Positions 18,748 to 27,585 of a stretch of DNA of 64,000 bases are shown in pieces. Source of the stretch: Paenibacillus sp. GSMTC-2017 (GTDB taxonomy: Bacteria > Bacillota > Bacilli > Paenibacillales > Paenibacillaceae). How positions within the stretch are numbered: position 1 is the stretch's first letter; the number at the start of each line of letters is the position of its first letter. The DNA lies in NCBI RefSeq assembly GCF_016019935.1, contig NZ_JAECMT010000001.1, positions 1,368,774-1,432,773 of the forward strand. Direction: 5' to 3'. Both the position numbers and the translations under genes were made by a program. Under the pieces are notes generated by a model that did not search any database, was not told the DNA's origin, and saw only the letters and a list, made by a program, of their open reading frames with translations.

Positions 18748-19104
18748 CACTAATCAGCACATTTTAGCGCATTAATACGCTTATTTACTCTGGCCTTTCA
18801 CTAGTCAGCCAATCTTAACGTATTAATACGCTTATCTACTCTGACTTCCCACTAATCAGCCAATCTTAGCGTATTAATACGCTTATTTACTCTGACTTCC
18901 CACTAATCAGCCAATCTTAGCGTATTAATACGCTTATCTACTCTGACTTCCCACTAATCAGCCAATCTTAGCGTATTAATACGCTTATTTACTCTGACTT
19001 CCCACTGATCAGCCAATCTTAGCGCATTAATACGCTTATCTACTCCGACTTCCCACTAATCAGCCGATCTTAGCGCATTAATACGCTTATTTACTCTGGC
19101 TCTC
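18748..19104. repeat. Seven tandem 51-bp repeats, each with a central palindrome
   Basis: CACTAATCAG-type starts fall at 18748, 18799, 18850, 18901, 18952, 19003 and 19054, an exact 51-bp period. Each unit carries AGCGTATTAATACGCT, a perfect 16-bp palindrome in the middle copies and one base off in outer copies. The segment after it alternates TTATTTACT and TTATCTACT from unit to unit, so a 102-bp pair was probably the duplicated block. The array has no spacers and no ORF. It sits between the 3' ends of two convergent genes. Confidence 0.93.
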
Positions 19105-19240
19105 CGTTAATCACTGGTTAAGTCCCTTACCCTTCGTCATCCTCCCATAAGGAAGTTTCCACACAGAGCAGATTAATGGAAGTAAGCTTATCCACCTGTC
19201 ATCAGAAGATCATGTTTACCACCGGTAATTGTTTAAAACC

Positions 19241-20659
19241 TTACTTCTTCAACAACTCAATACCTTTAAGCAACTGGGTATCTTCTTTTTCGAGCTTCGC
19301 ACGAAGTAGTTCAATTAGTCGATAACCCGTTTTATCATCAAATTGTCCTGTAACAGTTAGACCTTCTGCGGCCTGGAATCCCTTAAGCGCCGATTCTGTG
19401 ACCTCATCGAATACTCCATCTGCCCCAACTGGAGCATAGCCTAACTCCTTCAACATAGATTGAAGCGTTTTTACATCGTCGCCATAGCTGCCACGTTTCA
19501 TCTCCACACCTACTGAAAGCGGTCTAAGTTTAGCAAAGTCGGGAAGTGCTACAACATGATCTGGAGCTACACCCTCTTTATTGATCCAAACGCCACCCGG
19601 CGTTTTCCATTGCGCTTCTGTTAAACTGAGTACAGATCCATCTTTAAATTGATTGAACGCTTGAACAACACCTTTACCATATGTTTTCTCACCGATCACG
19701 ATAGCCCCTGCGGATTCCTTAAGTGCTGCAGCCATAACTTCGCTCGCACTAGCGGAACGGTTATTCACAAGAACAGCAATTGGAATCGTCCACTTTTCCT
19801 TCTGCTTAGAACGATAGCTGTTAACCTCTCGCTCATCCTTGTAAACGACATCTAATATTTTCTTATCCTTCGGTATAAGAATACTTGCAATATCAATCGT
19901 CGTAGTTAACAGTCCGCCCGGGTTCGAGCGCATGTCGAGCAATAGGCTCTTCAGCTCACCCTGCTTCTTAAGTTTTGCTAGCTCCGCTTCAAATTCCTTA
20001 GCTGTATTTTCGGCGAAACGGTTAATCGTAACATGTCCGATACCTCCATCAAGAAGCTCAGAAGTAACTGTGTGTACTGGAATAGGAGCACGTTTAAGTG
20101 TAAGCTCGATTGGTTCCTTTTCACTTGCTCTTTGCAATTTCAACTTAACGGAAGAACCTTCTTCTCCGCGAACTAATGCTAGAAGCTCATGGAATGACTT
20201 GCCCTTAACATCCTTTCCATCTACTTCTAAGATCGCATCCCCAGGCAATACTCCTCCATGCTCAGCTGGCATATCTTTTATTACAGTTGTGATGATATAA
20301 AATCCTTCTTCGAGCCTCATCTCAGCCCCGATACCATAAAACTGCCCTTCATAAGATTGTGTGTATTCTTCCCCTTTTTCCCCAACCAAATATTGCGAAT
20401 ATGGATCTTCTAATGAGGCAAGCATGCCCTCAGCTGCGCCATTAATGAGCTGCTTTGGCGTTGCTCCGTCCAAATAATCATTTAATATTTTCGTATAGGA
20501 CGCATTCAAATTTTTAAATTCTGGCTCCTTCAAGATAGGATAACGCATGCTTGAAGAGTACATACCAAGTACGTAACCAACTGCAAGCAACAAAACTACG
20601 CCTATCACATATACAAAGCCTGATCGTTGCTTAATTGGTGTATCCGAGTAGTTATTCAT
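19241..20659 (-). CDS. S41 C-terminal processing peptidase with PDZ and peptidoglycan-binding domains
   Basis: A 472-residue serine protease of the CtpA/CtpB type. An N-terminal TM anchor lies at about residues 15-33. A PDZ domain (about 95-180) includes GIGAEMRLEEGFYIITTVI. The S41 core carries the catalytic Ser in NNRSASASEV and the Lys in GEKTYGKGVVQ. A C-terminal peptidoglycan-binding helix bundle (about 385-450) includes LQSMLKELGYAPVGADGVF. It acts outside the membrane on secreted or membrane proteins. In Bacillus, CtpB cleaves SpoIVFA in sporulation, but orthology cannot be decided here. ATG follows GGAGATAATGG. It is divergent from the HAD phosphatase gene. Confidence 0.88.
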   Translation of the reverse strand: MNNYSDTPIKQRSGFVYVIGVVLLLAVGYVLGMYSSSMRYPILKEPEFKNLNASYTKILNDYLDGATPKQLINGAAEGMLASLEDPYSQYLVGEKGEEYTQSYEGQFYGIGAEMRLEEGFYIITTVIKDMPAEHGGVLPGDAILEVDGKDVKGKSFHELLALVRGEEGSSVKLKLQRASEKEPIELTLKRAPIPVHTVTSELLDGGIGHVTINRFAENTAKEFEAELAKLKKQGELKSLLLDMRSNPGGLLTTTIDIASILIPKDKKILDVVYKDEREVNSYRSKQKEKWTIPIAVLVNNRSASASEVMAAALKESAGAIVIGEKTYGKGVVQAFNQFKDGSVLSLTEAQWKTPGGVWINKEGVAPDHVVALPDFAKLRPLSVGVEMKRGSYGDDVKTLQSMLKELGYAPVGADGVFDEVTESALKGFQAAEGLTVTGQFDDKTGYRLIELLRAKLEKEDTQLLKGIELLKK

Positions 20660-20748
20660 TCCATTATCTCCTTGTATGTATACTAGATTTTCGCTACAAT
20701 CATCCTTATTGTTACTATAGTGACAGGGAGAGGAGCTTTACCCCTAGT

Positions 20749-21552
20749 ATGTATAAGCTGATTGCCATTGATGTAGACGACACATTGCTAAATGACGAAT
20801 TGATCGTAACTGAAGGAACAAAAAAAGCGTTGGAGGCAGCAATTGCGGCAGGCGTTACCGTCACACTTGCCACTGGGCGCATGTTTGCTTCAGCTCAAAA
20901 AATCGCAAGCCAAATTAACCTCAATGTACCTATTATTACTTATCAGGGAGCACTCGTCAAAACTCTGCTTGATGGACAAGTATTGTATGAACGAAATGTA
21001 CCGATAGATGCAGCCAAAGAACTTCACGCCTACTGCGAGAAAAACGGACTTCATCTCCAGCTTTATGTGGACGATGTGCTATATGGCGCACACGATAATG
21101 ATCGGATTAAAACTTACTCCGAGCTTACTAATATACCTTATCATATCGAACCTGATACAAATAAACTCATCGATCGTCCAATGAACAAATTGCTCATTAT
21201 TGATGAGCCCGCTCGTTTGGACGAAATTGCTCTAGAGCTGCAGCCACTTATCGGTGATCGTGTTCATATTACGAAATCGAAAGCTCATTACTTAGAGTTT
21301 ATGCATAAGGAAGGAACAAAAGGACACGCGCTGCAGTTTATGGCTGAACATCTTGGTTGTACGATGAATGAAACCATTGCTATCGGTGACGCATGGAATG
21401 ATCGTGAGATGATTCAAGCGGCAGGTCTTGGTGTTGCAATGGGGAATGCTGTTGATTCTTTAAAAGCTCTTGCTGATTACGTAACCTTATCAAATAATGA
21501 AGATGGTATTAAACATGTCATTGAGAAATTTGTACTAAAGAACGCAAAATAA
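20749..21552 (+). CDS. Cof-type HAD phosphatase
   Basis: A 267-residue cytosolic HAD IIB phosphatase. The ATG at 20749 is preferred over the earlier in-frame start at 20635, which overlaps the divergent protease gene; GGGAGAGGAG lies before 20749. Motif I is DVDDTLL, motif II is TLATGR, motif III lysine lies near TKSKAHYLEF, and motif IV is IGDAWNDREM. The cap sequence GATKGHAL-like (KEGTKGHALQFM) is typical of the Cof subfamily that dephosphorylates sugar phosphates, FMN or PLP. The substrate is unknown. A strong hairpin directly follows the stop. Confidence 0.88.
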   Translation: MYKLIAIDVDDTLLNDELIVTEGTKKALEAAIAAGVTVTLATGRMFASAQKIASQINLNVPIITYQGALVKTLLDGQVLYERNVPIDAAKELHAYCEKNGLHLQLYVDDVLYGAHDNDRIKTYSELTNIPYHIEPDTNKLIDRPMNKLLIIDEPARLDEIALELQPLIGDRVHITKSKAHYLEFMHKEGTKGHALQFMAEHLGCTMNETIAIGDAWNDREMIQAAGLGVAMGNAVDSLKALADYVTLSNNEDGIKHVIEKFVLKNAK

Positions 21553-21555
21553 TAA

Positions 21556-21588
21556 AAGCAGCCCCATGACTAAATCATGGGGCTGCTT
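21556..21588 (+). terminator. Strong hairpin after the HAD gene
   Basis: AAGCAGCCCCATGA and TCATGGGGCTGCTT form a perfect 14-bp stem around CTAAA. The following CTTC is only weakly T-rich. It separates the HAD gene from the small Cys-rich gene. Confidence 0.75.
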
Positions 21589-21608
21589 CTTCAAGGAGGG
21601 TTTTATAG

Positions 21609-21809
21609 TTGAGTGACAGATGTCCTATTTGTAAAGAAAGCAACAAGTGCGAAATGGAACAATCTACTAGCAAAGAAGTATCCGACTGCTGGTGCTTCCA
21701 CGCTTCTATTCCAAAGGAGCTTCTCGCTCTCATCCCAGAAGTTGATCGCGGGAAGGCTTGCGTATGCAGCCGATGTGTTACCAACTTTAAAGCTACGCTT
21801 CCAAGCTAA
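21609..21809 (+). CDS. Small cysteine-rich protein (CWC family)
   Basis: A 66-residue protein with a TTG start. AAGGAGGG (21594-21601) is correctly spaced for it. Cysteines fall in CPIC, KCEM, CWC and CVCSRC, and the WCFHASIP stretch matches the cysteine-rich CWC family, found in many bacteria and presumed metal-binding. No function is known. It runs toward the minus-strand iron transporter gene, whose end is 20 bp away. Confidence 0.75.
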   Translation: MSDRCPICKESNKCEMEQSTSKEVSDCWCFHASIPKELLALIPEVDRGKACVCSRCVTNFKATLPS

Positions 21810-21829
21810 GAAACTAATCGCTCATTCGT

Positions 21830-22483
21830 TTACGCTAACACAAGAGACGGCATCCGAATGATGCGATCACATATTGCATCAGCATCCTCTTGATCATGTG
21901 TGACGAGTATGGACGTTATCCCCGAAATGCGCAGCAATTCTCTAAGTTCTTCACGAATGCTAACTTTCAAATCAGCATCGAGATTGCTGAACGGTTCGTC
22001 CATGAGCAGAAGCATGGGCTTCGGAGCTAACGCACGTGCAAATGCAACCCTTTGTTGTTGTCCCCCGCTCAGTTCATGAGAGTAACGTTTCCCGTATTCT
22101 TCTAGCTTTACGAGTGCCAGCATCTCAGATACTCGATTATTACGATCTACACGACTCATCCCGTGAAGGCCGAATGCAATGTTTTGTGCAACGGTCATAT
22201 GGGGGAATAAAGCATAGTCTTGAAAAACCATTCCTACTCCGCGTCGCTCTGGTGGAACATACTGATAATCACTTACCATTGTTGTCCCATTGATGTTGAG
22301 CGTTCCTTCTTTAGGCATCTCTAAACCGGCAATAAGTCTTAGCAGCGTACTTTTTCCACTACCACTTTGCCCTAGAAGGCCTACAACTTCTCCTTTATTT
22401 AGTTCTAGCGAGAAGTTTTTAATAACATCTGAGGAGGAGCCAGGATATGCGTAGGTCATGTTCGTTAATGATACATAAGTCAT
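21830..22483 (-). CDS. Ferric-iron ABC transporter ATP-binding protein, short form
   Basis: A 217-residue ATPase. The ATG at 22483 is preferred to 22519, because GGAAGGAGA lies before it and it overlaps the permease stop (ATGA). Walker A is GQSGSGKST, the Q-loop region is VFQDYALFPHMTV, the signature is LSGGQQQR, Walker B is MLLLMDEPFSNLD, and the H-loop is VTHDQEDA. This is the FbpC/PotA subgroup of importers. It ends right after the nucleotide-binding domain, without the C-terminal TOBE regulatory domain of about 100 residues that most FbpC/CysA-type proteins carry. It works with the next two genes upstream. Confidence 0.87.
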   Translation of the reverse strand: MTYVSLTNMTYAYPGSSSDVIKNFSLELNKGEVVGLLGQSGSGKSTLLRLIAGLEMPKEGTLNINGTTMVSDYQYVPPERRGVGMVFQDYALFPHMTVAQNIAFGLHGMSRVDRNNRVSEMLALVKLEEYGKRYSHELSGGQQQRVAFARALAPKPMLLLMDEPFSNLDADLKVSIREELRELLRISGITSILVTHDQEDADAICDRIIRMPSLVLA

Positions 22484-24132
22484 TCCGTGTCTCTCCTTCC
22501 CATCCAATGATATAAGCACACAGAAACGATGCCGAGCATAATAATTAAAAGCGAAGGAATTGCTGCCTGATGAATTTGTTCGTCACTAGCATATTGATAG
22601 GATTTAGTAGCTAATGTATCAAAATTAAAAGGTCTCAGCAAAAGCGTTAGCGGAAGTTCTTTTACAATTTCCATAAAAGCTAGAATCGAACCTGTAAGTA
22701 CAGCACCTTTAATTAACGGCAAATCGATTTTAAAAAACGTTGAGGTCATTCCATGCCCGAGCATTCTCGACGCTTCCGAGTAGCGACTACCAATTTTGTC
22801 ATACCCTGCATCCACCGCATTATAACCTACCGCAACGAACCGAATGACTAATGCAAAAACAAGCATAATAAGCGACATACTTAGCACCAGCTTGTTCGCC
22901 CCAAGTCCAAGCGATTCATATAATCCTGATAATCTCTTATCAAGCGATATAAATACAGCGAGCACTCCAATCGATAAAACTGCCCCTGGTATAGAGTAGC
23001 CCGTCGAAAGCAGCTTGCTCATCGTTAACGTAAACGTAGATCTCCACGTTCGATTTACATTCGCAGCAATTACAGCTAATACCATAATCAGCAAAACAGA
23101 AATGATGGAAACCAACAACGTATTACCAATCATTCGTAAGAACCGATCATCCAAAACATCAGCATATGTCCATGTCGACCATACGATCATTTGAACGACG
23201 GGAATGAAAAACGACAACATCGTCAGCACAGTACAAAATAAAACAGTTAATATGCTACTGACTTTACTAAGACGAATTCTGCGGAGCGGAGTGCTCCGAT
23301 TAACAGGACTGTTATACCTCTTACGCTTGCGGAGCAATCTCTCCACAACAAATATGCCAACAATCAGACTCATCAGTAGGGCAGCCAAACGAATAGCAGA
23401 ATCAACATCGTACATACCAAACCATGTTTTGAATATAGCCGTCGTAAAGGTTTGCAGGCCGAAATGTTTCGATACACCGTAGTCATTCAGCACCTCAAAG
23501 GCAACTAGACTAGCGCCGCCAACGATAGCACCCTGTGATAGTGGCAGCACTATTTTGAAAAAAACAGTAATCGGATGTCTGCCAAGCAGTCTCGCATTCT
23601 CAATGTATGAGGCACTATGTTTCTCCAAAAAAGTTCTAGTAATAAGATATACATAAGGAAAAAGAGATAAGCTGAACAGTACAATCGCACCCTTCATAGA
23701 CATGATGTCAAATAAGGTTGGATCGACTGTTATTCCTAATTTATTGCGCAAAAACACTTGAATACTGCCTGTATAACTAAACATCTCACCATATGTATAC
23801 GCTGCTATATATGGCGGAATGGCAAGAGGAAGTACTAAAGCAAATGAAAAAAACTTACGCAGAGGAAACTCATAAGCCGCAGTCAACCACGCCAGCGACA
23901 CGCCTAGTATAACTGTAATACTTACAACTCCAACAACAAGAATGAAGGACTCCCACGCATAATCAAGCAACATATACTCTTTAATATGAGCCCAGTTTTC
24001 ATTTGGTTTGCCGATTAATCCCATCAAAATGTAAAGAGACGGAAGAAGGGCTGCAATAGCCCCTATTCCGCTCAATAACATCCAACCGTTCATTTTATGT
24101 CTAAATCTGAGCAGTTTGGAAAGCTTTTTCAT
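22480..24132 (-). CDS. Ferric-iron ABC transporter permease (fused two-module FbpB type)
   Basis: A 550-residue membrane protein with about 12 TM helices, made of two homologous permease halves. Each half has an EAA-type cytoplasmic loop (ENARLLGRHPITVFFKIVLPL in the first, EASRMLGHGMTSTFFKIDLPL in the second) that contacts the ATPase. One gene thus provides both pores, as in FbpB/FutB. ATG lies one base after the binding-protein stop, and its own stop overlaps the ATPase start. Iron specificity is inferred from the Fur box upstream and from the binding protein. Confidence 0.88.
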   Translation of the reverse strand: MKKLSKLLRFRHKMNGWMLLSGIGAIAALLPSLYILMGLIGKPNENWAHIKEYMLLDYAWESFILVVGVVSITVILGVSLAWLTAAYEFPLRKFFSFALVLPLAIPPYIAAYTYGEMFSYTGSIQVFLRNKLGITVDPTLFDIMSMKGAIVLFSLSLFPYVYLITRTFLEKHSASYIENARLLGRHPITVFFKIVLPLSQGAIVGGASLVAFEVLNDYGVSKHFGLQTFTTAIFKTWFGMYDVDSAIRLAALLMSLIVGIFVVERLLRKRKRYNSPVNRSTPLRRIRLSKVSSILTVLFCTVLTMLSFFIPVVQMIVWSTWTYADVLDDRFLRMIGNTLLVSIISVLLIMVLAVIAANVNRTWRSTFTLTMSKLLSTGYSIPGAVLSIGVLAVFISLDKRLSGLYESLGLGANKLVLSMSLIMLVFALVIRFVAVGYNAVDAGYDKIGSRYSEASRMLGHGMTSTFFKIDLPLIKGAVLTGSILAFMEIVKELPLTLLLRPFNFDTLATKSYQYASDEQIHQAAIPSLLIIMLGIVSVCLYHWMGRRDTE

Positions 24133-24133
24133 C

Positions 24134-25216
24134 TTATTTCCAAGCTGCCTTGTTCATAAGTTCAGTCGCTTTTTTGTTAAACTCGCTTAGTTTCGCATAA
24201 TCAAGCTCTTGCGTCTTAAACTCTCCCCACTCTTTTAGCAATGCAGGCACTTCTGCTTTTTCATTAACTGGGAATTCGAAGCTTGCGTTAGTCAACATTT
24301 CTTGACCTTCTTTGCCTGTCATGAACTCAATTAGTTTAATCGCATTGTCTTTGTTTTTAGCATGTGCAGCAAGACCAATACCACTAATGTTCAAATGTGC
24401 TCCTGTTGTTTCTTGGTTAGGGAAGAAGATTCCGATGTTTTGTGCAACTTTAACTTCTTCTGCATCTTTGGAGTTAAGCATTTGACCAACATAGTACGTA
24501 TTCATAATCGCTACATCACCAAGTCCAGCAACTACAGCTTTTGCTTGGTCACGGTCGCCACCATCAGGTGTACGAGCAAAGTTTGCTACCATTCCGTTTG
24601 CCCACTGCTGCGTTTGCTCTTCACCATTCAATGCGATCAAGGAAGCTACAAGGGATTGATTGTATAAGTTGCTTGAAGAACGAACAAGTACTTTACCCTT
24701 CCATTGCTCTTCAGTCAAAGCTTCGTATGTTGACAATTGCTCTGGTTTTACACGATCTTTCGCGTAAGCAATAACGCGTGCTCTTGTAGCTACGCCAACC
24801 CAGTTGTTGTCTTTATCACGAAGTTTAGCAGGAACGTTGCCGTTCACAACTTCTGATTCGATTTTTTGAAGAACGCCATTTGATTTTGCATAATCAAGTA
24901 CGCCGCCATCTACAGTAATGAATAGATCCGCTTCTGAGCTTGCGCCTTCACGTTTCATACGCTCTACTAGCTCTTCTGCAGTACCTTTAATTTCGTTAAC
25001 AACGATACCCGTTTGTTTCTCGAACTCGTCAAACATTGAAAAGTCTATATCATAATGTCTCGCCGTGAATACATTCACGACTTGATTCTTTTTCGTTGCT
25101 CCTGTGTTTTCAACTGCTTTCTCATTGGCTTTCTCTTTGTCAGTACCACATGCGGATAGAACAAATACTGCCATCATCATAAAAGTTAAAAACCCTGCTA
25201 CATACTTCTGTCTCAT
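24134..25216 (-). CDS. Ferric-iron-binding lipoprotein (FbpA/FutA family)
   Basis: A 360-residue binding lipoprotein. The ATG at 25216 is chosen because AGGGAG precedes it and the sequence after it is a proper signal peptide with lipobox (VLSAC). The body (VVNVFTARHYDIDFSMFDEF) is the family 1 iron-binding type. The Tyr-Tyr pair in NTYYVGQM is the place where FbpA/FutA proteins coordinate Fe(III). It is the first gene of a three-gene operon with a Fur box 34-53 bp before the start. It captures ferric iron or a ferric chelate outside the membrane. Confidence 0.88.
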   Translation of the reverse strand: MRQKYVAGFLTFMMMAVFVLSACGTDKEKANEKAVENTGATKKNQVVNVFTARHYDIDFSMFDEFEKQTGIVVNEIKGTAEELVERMKREGASSEADLFITVDGGVLDYAKSNGVLQKIESEVVNGNVPAKLRDKDNNWVGVATRARVIAYAKDRVKPEQLSTYEALTEEQWKGKVLVRSSSNLYNQSLVASLIALNGEEQTQQWANGMVANFARTPDGGDRDQAKAVVAGLGDVAIMNTYYVGQMLNSKDAEEVKVAQNIGIFFPNQETTGAHLNISGIGLAAHAKNKDNAIKLIEFMTGKEGQEMLTNASFEFPVNEKAEVPALLKEWGEFKTQELDYAKLSEFNKKATELMNKAAWK

Positions 25217-25250
25217 TGTTTGACTCCCTCTCGTTTCCGAACAATTTGTT

Positions 25251-25270
25251 TGATAATGAATATCATTACC
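25251..25270 (-). promoter_or_regulatory. Fur box upstream of the ferric transporter operon
   Basis: TGATAATGAATATCATTACC closely fits the Fur consensus of inverted TGATAAT/ATTATCA halves. A candidate minus-strand -10 element TACAAT (25277-25282) lies just upstream of it, so Fur bound here would block transcription. Fur itself is encoded 2.3 kb away in this window. Confidence 0.82.
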
Positions 25271-25326
25271 AAACTTATTGTATCCCATAAAAATGAGAAA
25301 ACGCTGTGAAAACGAAAAAATCTATA

Positions 25327-26745
25327 TTACTTTATCGTTTCCTCATAAATTGGGAGTACTAACAACGCGCTCGTCCCTCCTTCTGGATTGTTCATAAGCC
25401 GGACATCCCCTTGCAAGCTGACTGCAAGTTGTTTCGCAATAGATAACCCTAAGCCATAACCTTCACTACTTCCGTTTCTCGATTTATCAGCACGATAGAA
25501 CCTGTCCCAAACAAAAGGTAAATCCTGCTCAGAAATACCGATACCGTAATCTTTGATTGTTAGTATCGCATCACCATTGCTTCTTGAAGTAAGTATCACT
25601 ATGTTTTTACTATTCCCTGAATATTTAATTGCATTATCAAGTAAGATCTGAATGATTTGCTCTAGTTGCATATCGCTTATTCTCAAAGTGATCAACTGAA
25701 AATATTCAAGCTCAAGCTTGAAATGAAAATCTGGGTGCACAACTGCTCTCTTTTTGACTGCTTCCGAAATGACTTCCATCGGATCAGAACAATACTCTTC
25801 TACTCTTACGGAATTTAATTTTTCTGCCCTTGATAAGGTAAGCAAATCTTCAACAAGTTTTTTTAAACGCACTAATTCAGTCATAGAAATTTGCAGTGAC
25901 TCCTCAAGCACTTTAGGATCATTTTTCCCCCATCTGCGGAGTAATGCCAAATGACCTTCAATAATTGCAATCGGAGTGCGCAATTCGTGAGAAGCATCCT
26001 CTACAAATTGTTTCTGCTGATGAAAGGAACGTTCTACTTGATCCATCATCTCATTGAACATTATTTTGAGCGACGAAATATCATCATTCGCAAGTCCTGG
26101 CGACATTCGCTCTTTAAGACCATTCTGCTTAACTTTACGAATCGTTTCGTTCATCGATTGCAGTGGTTTCATGAGTCCTCTCGCTAATAATCTGCCGCCT
26201 AAACCACTTATGATAATAACAACGATACTACTGATCACCATAATCCGATAAAAGGCCATTATTAAACGTTCAACTTCTGCAATACTTCGAACAACTTCTA
26301 CCGTTCCTTGAAAATTGAAAATCGTAATGGATCTACGCATCACGATCATTTCATCTTCTATTTGTAAAATATTTTTGCTATTCTCATCCGTTATTTTGCG
26401 GCTAACCCACTCATCTGACATATTGTCTGCCGCAACGATAATCGGGTTTCCTTCATCGGATATTATTCTAATCATCCCGTTACGTACATTAATCCGTTCC
26501 AATTGCGTTCGTATTAGTGCATAATTTTCTTTTTCGAATGCGACCTCTTTGGCCAGCAATAAATTAAGAAGCTCCTTCATATCCCGTTCGATTTCTTGTT
26601 CTTCCTGCTTCATCATCCACTTCTCTACAAATACAAATTGAACGACATTGTTAGCAGCAAACAACAAACATAACAATAATGCCGACCATAGCGTTAACTT
26701 CCAGTGGATAGGGATATAAGAAAAAACCGAAAAAATCCGCTTCAT
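25327..26745 (-). CDS. Sensor histidine kinase (EnvZ/OmpB-type, HAMP)
   Basis: A 472-residue membrane kinase. TM1 is at about 15-40, an extracellular sensor of about 120 residues follows, then TM2 at about 163-185 and a HAMP domain to about 240. HisKA carries His253 (VEDASHELRTPIA), and the ATPase has the N-box LLDNAIKYS, DYGIGI and GLGLSIAKQ. All catalytic boxes are intact. Its ATG overlaps the regulator stop (ATGA). The pair stands between fur and the ferric ABC operon on the same strand, so a link to iron or envelope stress is possible, but no sequence signal proves it. Confidence 0.9.
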   Translation of the reverse strand: MKRIFSVFSYIPIHWKLTLWSALLLCLLFAANNVVQFVFVEKWMMKQEEQEIERDMKELLNLLLAKEVAFEKENYALIRTQLERINVRNGMIRIISDEGNPIIVAADNMSDEWVSRKITDENSKNILQIEDEMIVMRRSITIFNFQGTVEVVRSIAEVERLIMAFYRIMVISSIVVIIISGLGGRLLARGLMKPLQSMNETIRKVKQNGLKERMSPGLANDDISSLKIMFNEMMDQVERSFHQQKQFVEDASHELRTPIAIIEGHLALLRRWGKNDPKVLEESLQISMTELVRLKKLVEDLLTLSRAEKLNSVRVEEYCSDPMEVISEAVKKRAVVHPDFHFKLELEYFQLITLRISDMQLEQIIQILLDNAIKYSGNSKNIVILTSRSNGDAILTIKDYGIGISEQDLPFVWDRFYRADKSRNGSSEGYGLGLSIAKQLAVSLQGDVRLMNNPEGGTSALLVLPIYEETIK

Positions 26746-27422
26746 TTACGCATCACATACCCGATTCCACGAACGGATTCGATATAACTGACTGCACCAG
26801 GCACATCGATTTTATTTCGCAAATAACGAACGTACACGTCTACAACATTCGTATCTACAACCGCCTCATAACCCCACACGATATCAAGCAACGTTTCTCT
26901 ATGTAGCACACGATTAATGTTTTTCATAAAAGCTTCCAACAACGCAAATTCACGTTTCGTTAGATCTATCGTATCTGACCCGCGTTTTACAATTCGAGAA
27001 GCAGAATCAAGTTTCAATACGCCACAGCTAAGTAGAGAATCTTGATCACCATCCACATCCTGCTGTCTTCGGAACACAACTCTAATTCTTGCAAATAATT
27101 CTTCTATCGCAAACGGTTTTGAAATATAGTCATCCGCTCCACTGTCGAGTCCAGAAACACGGTCAGTTATACTGTCCTTCGCTGTTATCATCAAGATCGG
27201 CACTTGCTTCACCGCTCTAATTTCCTTGCATACTTCCAAACCGCCCATATTAGGCAGCATAAGATCTAACAATATAAGATCCCAATGATCTGCTAATGCT
27301 AACTTTAATCCGGTGATGCCTTCCGATGCCACCGTTACAGCAAAACCTTCATGCTGAAGCTCTAATTCAATAAATCTTGCAAGATTAGCTTCATCCTCGA
27401 TGAGTAAAATACGTTTCAACAT
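26742..27422 (-). CDS. OmpR-family response regulator
   Basis: A 226-residue regulator. The ATG at 27422 is preferred to 27452, since AAGGAGGG lies just before it. The receiver has E9-D10-E11, phospho-acceptor Asp53 (LILLDLMLP), the MITAKD Thr, and Lys in ISKPFAIEEL. The C-terminal winged helix (about 130-225) contains LTKREFALLEAF and VVDVYVRYLRNKID, the OmpR/PhoB DNA-binding pattern. It is translationally coupled to its kinase. Targets are unknown; the neighbouring iron importer is a candidate. Confidence 0.92.
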   Translation of the reverse strand: MLKRILLIEDEANLARFIELELQHEGFAVTVASEGITGLKLALADHWDLILLDLMLPNMGGLEVCKEIRAVKQVPILMITAKDSITDRVSGLDSGADDYISKPFAIEELFARIRVVFRRQQDVDGDQDSLLSCGVLKLDSASRIVKRGSDTIDLTKREFALLEAFMKNINRVLHRETLLDIVWGYEAVVDTNVVDVYVRYLRNKIDVPGAVSYIESVRGIGYVMRK

Positions 27423-27510
27423 TAATCCCTCCTTAACTGCGATACCGGACATTTTTCCATCATTCCCATTCTAGTTACGATCATTCTTATCGTCAAATGC
27501 AATATGAAAA

Positions 27511-27557
27511 AGATCGCATTCACCTAGCCAAGTCGGCTAAATGAATGCGATCTTTCG
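27511..27557. terminator. Intrinsic terminator between fur and the two-component system
   Basis: AAAGATCGCATTCA and TGAATGCGATCTTT form a perfect 14-bp stem with an inner AGCC/GGCT pair. It ends fur on the minus strand. Confidence 0.82.
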
Positions 27558-27585
27558 TTTACTTATATCTAGTTATAGCAAACTT

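Noticed and set aside
18748-19104. CRISPR array
   Set aside because: The 51-bp units are contiguous copies with no unique spacers, and no cas gene is in the window.
20635-20748. Longer start for the Cof-type HAD gene
   Set aside because: It would overlap the divergent protease gene and add residues not seen in the family; the ATG at 20749 has a good ribosome binding site.
21613-21861. Alternative plus-strand ORF of 82 residues overlapping the CWC gene
   Set aside because: The frame at 21609 has the correctly spaced ribosome binding site and the conserved cysteines; this frame overlaps the convergent ATPase gene.
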